Source: an uncultured Acetatifactor sp.
GTDB lineage: Bacteria; Bacillota; Clostridia; Lachnospirales; Lachnospiraceae
Assembly: GCA_947631715.1 (NCBI GenBank)
Contig: CANRMK010000189.1
Coordinates: 1-5,010 of the forward strand
Direction of reading: 5' to 3'
Length of the DNA: 5,010 bases
Shown: one piece after another, positions 1 through 5,010 of the stretch
How the letters are laid out: each line of letters starts with the position of its first letter
Numbering within the stretch: the stretch's first letter is position 1
Notes under the pieces: generated by a model
Told to the model about the DNA's origin: nothing
The model's input: the letters and a program-made list of their open reading frames with translations, nothing else
Databases searched by the model: none
Made by a program: the position numbers and the translations under genes

Positions 1-4
1 AATC

Positions 5-28
5 CATGATTTTGTGAACTCATGATTT
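5..28 (+). repeat. Short direct repeat CATGATTT x2 upstream of the kinase
   Basis: CATGATTT occurs exactly at 5-12 and again at 21-28, a 16-base period, in the region upstream of the kinase. Repeats of this kind can be operator half-sites, but they are short and A/T-rich and chance is possible. Positions 1-108 contain no supportable gene. An upstream reading frame could end at the TGA at 23-25, but too little is present to call it. Confidence 0.3.
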
Positions 29-95
29 CAGAGCGATGAAAGTAAGCTTTCGAACTGCTTATTGGCGCGGTATCACGGGCAGGCCCGGGATGTGC

Positions 96-101
96 GAGGG
101 G
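96..101 (+). promoter_or_regulatory. Shine-Dalgarno sequence of the hybrid kinase gene
   Basis: GAGGGG sits 7 bases before ATG 109, which is good spacing. An ATG at 90 lies out of frame with the kinase and has no comparable site, so this element supports the start at 109. Confidence 0.7.
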
Positions 102-108
102 TGTAGGT

Positions 109-3100
109 ATGAGGAAAAAGGAAGAAGCGCTGAAACCAGAGACAGGATACCGGAGAAAGAATAGCTTCCGGCTTTTGCTGATCGGTTTTTTTGTGGTGAT
201 CATGATCAGTGTCAGTATTTTTCTTGGGCTGATGCGCAGGATGAAAGACAGAAATATTGACGCCACCATGGACATTGCCAATTTCTACATAGAGAGAATG
301 AATATACAGATCACCAATCACTTCCAGGCGGTGATCGATATCAAGCTGTCGCAGGTGGAGAGTATTGTGAGGACTATGCCCCCGGACGGCGACATGCAGG
401 GGGAGGAGCTGCGGGATGCCATGATCGCCAGCGGCCGGGGCAGAAAATTCCGCTTCCTCGGCCTGATGGATGAGGCGGGGAACATGGATGTGCTGTTCGG
501 CGACAGCGATCTGGCGGTCCTGGATCTGGAGGATTTTACAGCGTCTCTGAGCACGGGACGCAAAAATATTGCCTGGGCCGTGCCCCCAACGCAGCAGGAG
601 GGCATTGTGATGCTGGGCTATCCCTGCAGTTATCCCATGCAGAACGGGAATAGGAGCATTGCCCTGGTAGGAGGGATCGATATCGGCTTTGTCAGCGATA
701 TGCTGGATCTTGGAGACAGGAATGCGGATACCTATTCCTACATCATACGCAGCAACGGTGACTTTGTCATCAAGGGGGAATCGGTGCCCCAGAACAACTT
801 TTATGACCGCCAGTACGATATCATTACCGGCAGCAGGGAGAAGACCACGGATGATTATGTGGCCGAGCTGGAAAATGCCATCGAGGCCCGGCTCGACTAT
901 ACGATCATGCTCCCCGTGGGCGATGAGACAAAGTATTTATACATCGCGCCCTTAGACTATGCGGACTGGTATCTGATCACAGTCACCTCCTACAATACCA
1001 TTGACGATATCATTCAGGAGCTGGATCTCCAGAGGACAAAGGCATTTCTGCTCTCCATGGGCGCCATGTTCATGATGTTCCTGATGGTGTTCGTACTGTT
1101 TTATGAGGTGGCGAAAAAGCAGATCAAGGAGACGGACTTAGCCTGCGAGGAAGCCGTTAAGGCCAATAAGGCAAAGAGCGAGTTCCTGTCCAATATGAGC
1201 CACGATATCCGCACGCCCATGAACGCCATTGTGGGCATGACGGAGATCTTGCTGCGCAACTGCAGGAACAGGACCGACCGCAACTATCTGACGAACATCA
1301 AGAATTCCAGCGCTTCCCTTTTGACCCTGATCAACAATATCCTCGATTTTTCCAAGATCGAATCTGGAAAAATTGAGTTTGTGGACGAAGAGTACGACAT
1401 GATGTCCATGCTCAACGACCTTGGCATGAGCTTTTTGAACCTGATCGGGACCAAGCCTGTGGAGCTGATGTTCGACATCGACAGGGAACTGCCCTGCAGG
1501 CTGTACGGGGATCCCGGCCGGGTCCGCCAGATCCTCGTGAATCTGATCAACAATGCCATCAAATTTACGGAATCCGGCAGCGTGGAGCTGTGCATCAGGG
1601 TGGAGAAGAAATACGAAGAGGACAGCATCGTGCTCCACATCAGCGTCAAGGATACGGGGCAGGGGATCAAGCAGGAGGATCTGGCCAAGCTGTTCAACCA
1701 GTTCCAGCAGGTGGATACAAAGAAGAACAGGAACAAGGAGGGGACCGGCCTGGGCCTGGCAATCTCCAAGCAGCTGATCGAGAGCATGGGCGGAGAGATC
1801 AGCGTCAAGAGCGAGTACGGGATCGGGACGGAATTTGAATTTACGATTCAGCAAAAGGTGATCGACCGGGATCGGGCGGCAGTGTTAAAGGACGATCTGG
1901 TGTGCGAGGGCATCACCGTCAGCGCCTGGACGTCCAACCCGCTCATATCCGACTATGTGGCCCAGCTCGCCCAGGACTATGGGCTAAATTACATAGACTG
2001 GCATAATGCGGCCCTGAACCAGGAGTATGTGGATTTCCTGTTCGTGGACGGCCTCGTTTATCAGAAGATAAAGGATTCCAACGAGGAATATACCATACCG
2101 AAAGGTACGGAGATATGCGTGATGCAGAATCCCATGACGGAGAATTACTGGGACGAACCGGTCACGGTCATCAATAAACCGCTCTACAGTCTGAATTTCT
2201 GCCAGGTGATCAACAGGGAAGAAAACGTGGAGCAGGAGAACAGCGACGATGAGACGAGCTTTACGGCGCCTGACGCAATGATCCTGATCGTGGACGATAC
2301 CCAGATGAACCTGGAGGTAGCTCTGGGGCTTTTAAAACCGCTTCAGATGAAGGTCTATACGGCGAACAGCGGCAAACGCGCCATTGAGATGGTAAAGAGG
2401 AACCGCTATGATATCGTGTTCATGGATCATATGATGCCCGGTATGGACGGGATAGAGACCACCCAGAAGATACGTTCCTTAGAGGACCTGTATCTGAAGC
2501 AGATGCCGATCATCGCGCTGACTGCCAACGCGGTCCTGGATGCCAGAGAGTCCTTCAGAGAGGCAGGAATGAACGACTTTGTGGCAAAGCCTATCGATTT
2601 TAAGAGCATATGCGCCAAGATAAAGAAGTGGCTGCCCGAGGATAAGATCCGGCTCACCGGGGCGCAGAAAGCGCAAAGGGCCGAAAAGGGCGAAAAGACC
2701 GATAAGACCGATGCGGGCTTCCCTGAGATTCCCGGGATCAACATCGCCGAGGGCATCAAAAATTCCGGCAGCAGTGAGCTGTTCTTCAAGCTTCTGGGGG
2801 ATTACTACAGGCTCATCGACATCAAGGCGTCAAAGATCGAACAGTGCCTGGCGGAGGGCATGATCAAGGATTACACCATCGAGGTGCACGCGATGAAGAG
2901 CGCCTCCCGCACCATTGGCGCCCTGGAGCTGTCAGATTATTTTTACCGCATGGAGCAGTGCGGAAATGCGGGGGATCAAGACACGCTTGTAAAAGAGACG
3001 CCGAAGCTCATGGAAATGTTCAGGGGCTATAAGAAGTTCCTGGAGCCCTATGGAAGAGTGGACAATCAGAACAGGCGCCCCGTCTCAAAGGAGGAGCTGG

Positions 3101-3306
3101 AAAAAACCCTGCTGAAGCTGTACGACGCAGTGGAGAGCTTCGACCTGAATGAGATAGATGAAGCGTTCGGACGGCTGGAAAAATGCCGGATACCGGATGC
3201 GCTGTCGGAACAGATGGAAAAGCTTAGAGTGTATGTGGCTGATGTGGCGATGGAGGGGATCACAGAGATTTGCCGCGACATGATGGAACGACTGAAAACT
3301 CTGTAA
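109..3306 (+). CDS. Membrane hybrid sensor histidine kinase with pseudo-receiver, receiver and Hpt domains
   Basis: This protein senses an extracellular signal and starts a multistep phosphorelay from the membrane. Seen in the 1065 residues: basic N-terminus, TM1 about 20-42, an external region 43-311 resembling a double Cache sensor (GGIDIG, then YIIRSNGDFVIKGE), TM2 about 312-332, and a short signalling helix without an obvious HAMP domain. HisKA carries H365 (HDIRTP). HATPase_c has the N-box N478-N482, G1 box DTGQG from D515, F-box near 528-532 and G2 box GTGLGLA from G545. Residues about 600-705 look like a degenerate receiver. A canonical receiver follows with D729/D730, phosphoacceptor D773, T805 and K827. 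The Hpt domain has H927 in HAMKSASRTIGA, followed by a helical tail of unknown role. ATG 109 is the first in-frame ATG after stops at 37 and 43, and GAGGGG lies 7 bases upstream. The ligand cannot be predicted. Family assignment is very secure. Confidence 0.97.
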   Translation: MRKKEEALKPETGYRRKNSFRLLLIGFFVVIMISVSIFLGLMRRMKDRNIDATMDIANFYIERMNIQITNHFQAVIDIKLSQVESIVRTMPPDGDMQGEELRDAMIASGRGRKFRFLGLMDEAGNMDVLFGDSDLAVLDLEDFTASLSTGRKNIAWAVPPTQQEGIVMLGYPCSYPMQNGNRSIALVGGIDIGFVSDMLDLGDRNADTYSYIIRSNGDFVIKGESVPQNNFYDRQYDIITGSREKTTDDYVAELENAIEARLDYTIMLPVGDETKYLYIAPLDYADWYLITVTSYNTIDDIIQELDLQRTKAFLLSMGAMFMMFLMVFVLFYEVAKKQIKETDLACEEAVKANKAKSEFLSNMSHDIRTPMNAIVGMTEILLRNCRNRTDRNYLTNIKNSSASLLTLINNILDFSKIESGKIEFVDEEYDMMSMLNDLGMSFLNLIGTKPVELMFDIDRELPCRLYGDPGRVRQILVNLINNAIKFTESGSVELCIRVEKKYEEDSIVLHISVKDTGQGIKQEDLAKLFNQFQQVDTKKNRNKEGTGLGLAISKQLIESMGGEISVKSEYGIGTEFEFTIQQKVIDRDRAAVLKDDLVCEGITVSAWTSNPLISDYVAQLAQDYGLNYIDWHNAALNQEYVDFLFVDGLVYQKIKDSNEEYTIPKGTEICVMQNPMTENYWDEPVTVINKPLYSLNFCQVINREENVEQENSDDETSFTAPDAMILIVDDTQMNLEVALGLLKPLQMKVYTANSGKRAIEMVKRNRYDIVFMDHMMPGMDGIETTQKIRSLEDLYLKQMPIIALTANAVLDARESFREAGMNDFVAKPIDFKSICAKIKKWLPEDKIRLTGAQKAQRAEKGEKTDKTDAGFPEIPGINIAEGIKNSGSSELFFKLLGDYYRLIDIKASKIEQCLAEGMIKDYTIEVHAMKSASRTIGALELSDYFYRMEQCGNAGDQDTLVKETPKLMEMFRGYKKFLEPYGRVDNQNRRPVSKEELEKTLLKLYDAVESFDLNEIDEAFGRLEKCRIPDALSEQMEKLRVYVADVAMEGITEICRDMMERLKTL
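2695..2712 (+). repeat. Tandem 9-bp repeat inside the receiver-Hpt linker
   Basis: AAGACCGAT is present twice with no gap (2695-2703 and 2704-2712), in frame, encoding KTD KTD at residues 863-868. Just before it the related GAAAAG unit recurs (AEKGEK). The segment is the charged, probably disordered linker between the receiver and the Hpt domain, where in-frame length changes would be tolerated. Confidence 0.7.
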
Positions 3307-3311
3307 GGAAA

Positions 3312-3317
3312 GAGAGG
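3312..3317 (+). promoter_or_regulatory. Shine-Dalgarno sequence that fixes the response-regulator start
   Basis: GAGAGG lies 6 bases before ATG 3324. The reading frame is open further upstream, to an ATG at 3270 inside the kinase gene, but that start has no such site and would add 18 residues unrelated to a receiver fold. The start at 3324 puts the first beta strand (TVMIVSES) directly at the N-terminus, as expected. Confidence 0.75.
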
Positions 3318-3323
3318 AAGACA

Positions 3324-4088
3324 ATGTATACTGTAATGATCGTGTCAGAGTCACACAGCTACCTGCTGGTGCAGCTTCAGGGCAGGCTGGAGCAGATGGA
3401 CTGCAAGGTGCATTATCTGCCGGCCAATCCCAGTGAGATCAGCAGGATACGGGATCATATCGATCTGCTCTTTTTGATGGTGAATGACAGTCTGCTGGAG
3501 CAGAACGGGGGGCTGATCTACTTGAAAGATAAGGCTGTGGAGGAGGATATCCCCATCTTTGCGACCGGTGATGAGGAGGATCTTGCGGAGCTTAGAAACG
3601 GTATCCTTGTGCACACCATTCAGAGGGAGTTCCCGCGGCCCATCAACGTCAACGAAGTGGCGGAGTATCTCTGCGATTATATGAAGAACAACGGAAAGCA
3701 GAATAAGAAAAAGATTCTGGTGGTGGACGATTCCGGCGTGGTGTTAAGGAGCGTCAAAGAGTGGCTGGGAGACACCTATCAGGTCTTTATGGCAAACTCC
3801 GGCGTTATGGCCATCAAGTATCTGACGAGCAATCACCCGGATCTGATCCTGCTGGATTATGAAATGCCGGTGCTGGACGGCAGTAAGGTGCTGGAGATGA
3901 TCCGTTCCGACCCGGAATTTTCGAGTATGCCCATCATTTTCCTGACCGGAAAGAGCGATAAGGAGAGCGTCCAGAAAGTGATGGCCTTAAAGCCGGACGG
4001 CTATCTGCTAAAGACCATGCAGCCCTACCAGCTCAAAAAGGCTGTGGACGATTTCTTTGAGAAGAGAAAGGCTGCACAGATCATGTGA
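3324..4088 (+). CDS. Response regulator: pseudo-receiver plus canonical receiver, no output domain
   Basis: This is probably the cytoplasmic partner that takes the phosphoryl group from the Hpt domain of the kinase encoded 17 bases upstream. Residues about 1-120 have a receiver-like alternation of strands and helices (TVMIVSES, LLFLMVND, IPIFATG, then REFPRPIN) but lack the acidic pair at the end of strand 1, so this half looks degenerate. Residues about 129-245 form a full receiver: D135/D136 (ILVVDDS), phosphoacceptor D178 in LLDYEMP, T208 in FLTGKS, and K230 in the final-strand position, followed by T rather than the usual P. The protein stops at 254 residues with no DNA-binding, GGDEF, EAL or RNA-binding domain. 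It therefore acts through protein contacts or passes phosphate on (inference). No clear terminator follows. The receiver call is secure; the degenerate-receiver call for the first half is likely. Confidence 0.93.
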   Translation: MYTVMIVSESHSYLLVQLQGRLEQMDCKVHYLPANPSEISRIRDHIDLLFLMVNDSLLEQNGGLIYLKDKAVEEDIPIFATGDEEDLAELRNGILVHTIQREFPRPINVNEVAEYLCDYMKNNGKQNKKKILVVDDSGVVLRSVKEWLGDTYQVFMANSGVMAIKYLTSNHPDLILLDYEMPVLDGSKVLEMIRSDPEFSSMPIIFLTGKSDKESVQKVMALKPDGYLLKTMQPYQLKKAVDDFFEKRKAAQIM

Positions 4089-4114
4089 ACAATCCCTGGA
4101 AACGCGCAGGGGGC

Positions 4115-4143
4115 TTGACAGGACGGGCGTCTTTGGATAAAGT
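4115..4143 (+). promoter_or_regulatory. Candidate sigma-A promoter for the DUF4430-ECF operon
   Basis: TTGACA at 4115-4120 matches the -35 consensus perfectly. A 17-base spacer follows, then TAAAGT at 4138-4143, which matches 4 of 6 bases of TATAAT. Transcription would begin near 4150, about 50 bases before the next gene. The position between two functionally unrelated gene pairs supports it, but the -10 box is only moderate. Confidence 0.55.
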
Positions 4144-4152
4144 AAGCGTATG

Positions 4153-4178
4153 GGGACGGCCCGCGAAAAAGCCGTCCT
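4153..4178 (+). promoter_or_regulatory. 5' leader hairpin before the DUF4430 gene
   Basis: GGACGGC at 4154-4160 pairs perfectly with GCCGTCC at 4171-4177 around a 10-base loop, and a G-U pair at 4153/4178 extends the stem. It lies between the predicted transcription start and the start codon at 4200. No T-run follows on either strand, so it does not look like an intrinsic terminator. It may protect the 5' end or affect translation. The same right arm can also pair with CAGGACGG at 4119-4126. Confidence 0.45.
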
Positions 4179-4199
4179 GAAAGGCAGAGTGAGAGGGAC

Positions 4200-4661
4200 G
4201 TGACAGACAGCATGACGGAGAACAGGACAGCCGCTTCGGCGGGAAATAAGCGGCCGGATAAGAGGATCGCGGTGGGAATCGCAGTTCTGGTTGCTGCAGC
4301 GGCGATCATGGCGGGGATCTTTTTCCTGTTCCGCCAGGAGCCGTCCGAGGGCGGCAAGCAGATCACCATCACGGTAGTGGACAGCGCGGGGGAATCGGCC
4401 AGCTGGGAATTGCATACTCATGCGGAATATCTGCGCCAGGCGATGGAAGAGGCGGAGGGGCTGACTTTTTCCGGGGAGGAAAGCGAATACGGCATGATGG
4501 TCCATGCTGTCAACGGCGATGTGGCGGATTCCGGCACGAACGGTGCGTACTGGGCGTTTTATGTGAACGGGGAGTACTGTAATTACGGAATCGACAGCCA
4601 GCCTGTAGAGGACGGGGACGCGTTCCTGATCGAGTACACGCCCGCAGGTGGGACGGAATGA
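4200..4661 (+). CDS. Membrane-anchored DUF4430 (transcobalamin C-terminal-like) protein
   Basis: This is a 153-residue protein held to the outside of the membrane by one N-terminal helix (about 24-44, flanked by KRPDKR). There is no lipobox cysteine, so it is an anchor or uncleaved signal rather than a lipoprotein. Residues about 54-147 fit the DUF4430 fold: a first strand ITITVVD, a middle helix AEYLRQAMEEA, and the signature YWAFYVNGEY, GIDSQPVEDGD and FLIEYTP. The family resembles the C-terminal domain of animal cobalamin carriers and often binds or presents small ligands at the cell surface (family knowledge). Here it overlaps an ECF S-component gene by four bases, so a role in capturing that transporter's substrate is inferred. 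GTG 4200 is the first possible start after the stop at 4143. GAGAGGG at 4191-4197 is very close to it, so ATG 4212 (14 bases away) is a real alternative. Confidence 0.88.
   Translation: MTDSMTENRTAASAGNKRPDKRIAVGIAVLVAAAAIMAGIFFLFRQEPSEGGKQITITVVDSAGESASWELHTHAEYLRQAMEEAEGLTFSGEESEYGMMVHAVNGDVADSGTNGAYWAFYVNGEYCNYGIDSQPVEDGDAFLIEYTPAGGTE
4645..4651 (+). promoter_or_regulatory. Shine-Dalgarno sequence of the ECF S-component gene, inside the preceding gene
   Basis: CAGGTGG at 4645-4651 lies 6 bases before ATG 4658, within the last codons of the DUF4430 gene. With the ATGA overlap it indicates translational coupling. Confidence 0.55.
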
Positions 4662-5010
4662 GCCGGCGCACAGACCGCAGCTTCGGTGCGCGGGACATTG
4701 CCCTGATCGGGCTCATGACGGCGGTGATAGAGGTGTCAAAGCTGGCGCTTGGGTTTCTGCCAAATATTGAGCTGACCTCTTTCTGGCTGATCTTTTTTAC
4801 CCTGGTGTTCGGCCGCAGGGCTGCCGCAGCGGTCCCGGCCATGATCTTGATCGAGGGCTGTATATACGGATTCGGGATCTGGTGGTGGATGTATCTGCTG
4901 GCATGGCCCCTGCTCACGATTCTGGCATGGATTTTCCGCAGGCAGGAGTCCGTGTGGTTCTGGGCTCTTTTGTCGGGGGCGTTCGGTCTGCTCTTCGGGG
5001 CGATGGGATC
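4658..5010 (+). CDS. ECF transporter S component (partial, 3' end beyond window)
   Basis: This is the substrate-binding membrane subunit of an energy-coupling-factor vitamin importer; only the first 117 residues are present. Visible membrane segments are about 13-31 (starting DIALIGLMTAVIEV), 40-52 (TSFWLIFFTLVFG), 57-72, 74-94 (rich in Trp: IWWWMYLLAWP) and 98 to the edge. The Arg-rich N-terminus, the small-residue spacing G18/A22 in helix 1 that suits contact with the EcfT subunit, and the LPNIELTSFW-type loop are typical of S components. The start overlaps the stop of the DUF4430 gene as ATGA, so the two are translated together. The substrate is unknown; cobalamin or another corrinoid is suggested only by the neighbour. 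Family members are usually around 200 residues, so roughly half the gene is missing. ATPase and EcfT genes are not visible. Confidence 0.85.
   Translation, partial: MSRRTDRSFGARDIALIGLMTAVIEVSKLALGFLPNIELTSFWLIFFTLVFGRRAAAAVPAMILIEGCIYGFGIWWWMYLLAWPLLTILAWIFRRQESVWFWALLSGAFGLLFGAMG

Noticed and set aside
12..40. Sigma-A promoter upstream of the kinase (TTGTGA, 17 bases, GATGAA)
   Set aside because: The -35 match is imperfect and the -10 match is poor, so I cannot separate it from chance.
36..53. Small hairpin GAAAG-TAAG-CTTTC before the kinase gene as a terminator
   Set aside because: The stem is only five A/T-rich pairs and no T-run follows on either strand.
1138..1854. Long open frame of 238 codons on the minus strand
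   Set aside because: It lies wholly opposite the HisKA/HATPase_c coding region and shows no recognisable fold or motif in its translation. The + strand frame there carries all catalytic motifs, so this is a codon-bias shadow.
3270..3323. N-terminal extension of the response regulator from ATG 3270
   Set aside because: It would overlap the kinase gene by 37 bases, has no ribosome binding site, and adds residues that do not belong to a receiver fold; ATG 3324 has a well-spaced GAGAGG.
4089..4199. Cobalamin or other vitamin riboswitch before the DUF4430-ECF genes
   Set aside because: The interval is only 111 bases, contains the predicted promoter, and shows no stretch I could match to a B12 box or to other vitamin aptamer cores; a cobalamin aptamer alone would need more room.
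4150..4203. 17-codon open frame (ATG 4150) ending across the GTG start at 4200, as a possible leader peptide
   Set aside because: It has no Shine-Dalgarno sequence and begins at the predicted transcription start, so it would have to be leaderless; the length is easily reached by chance.
4008..4505. Minus-strand open frame of 165 codons spanning the intergenic region
   Set aside because: It crosses the end of the regulator, the promoter region and the DUF4430 gene, has no family features, and conflicts with two well-supported + strand genes.
4510..4917. Minus-strand open frame of 135 codons
   Set aside because: It runs opposite the DUF4430 signature and the ECF S-component membrane helices; its Arg/Ser/Pro-rich translation is typical of a shadow frame.

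Overview
The window reads as chromosomal DNA of a Gram-positive anaerobe of the Clostridia, most likely a member of the Lachnospiraceae. This is an inference from four things: base composition that looks moderately GC-rich, purine-rich Shine-Dalgarno sequences, the domain style of the hybrid kinase (HDIRTP H-box, Cache sensor, C-terminal Hpt), and a DUF4430 gene beside an ECF-transporter S component. No species can be named. All four genes lie on the + strand and coding density is high.

Positions 1-108 are a short upstream region with no assignable gene. It holds a short direct repeat, and the Shine-Dalgarno sequence of the first gene lies at its right end. Positions 109-3306 encode a 1065-residue membrane hybrid histidine kinase: TM, extracytoplasmic Cache-like sensor, TM, HisKA, HATPase_c, degenerate receiver, canonical receiver, Hpt, and an extra helical tail. 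Seventeen bases later, 3324-4088 encodes a 254-residue response regulator made of a degenerate receiver followed by a canonical receiver, with no DNA-binding or enzymatic output domain. The two genes are very probably one operon. They contain every step of a His-Asp-His-Asp phosphorelay: H365, then D773, then H927, then D178 of the second protein.

Positions 4089-4199 are an intergenic stretch with a good sigma-A-type promoter candidate (TTGACA, 17-bp spacer, TAAAGT) and a hairpin in the predicted 5' leader. No convincing terminator closes the two-component operon. Next come a small membrane-anchored DUF4430 (transcobalamin C-terminal-like) protein at 4200-4661 and, overlapping it by ATGA, the start of an ECF-transporter S component that runs off the right edge. 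This pair looks like the beginning of a vitamin or cofactor uptake operon. Corrinoid is the most natural guess but is not shown by the sequence.

There is no tRNA, rRNA, CRISPR array, insertion sequence or phage gene in the window. The most notable points are the matching degenerate-plus-canonical receiver tandems in kinase and partner, the missing output domain, the unexplained C-terminal domain of the kinase, and the two competing stem options before the DUF4430 gene.
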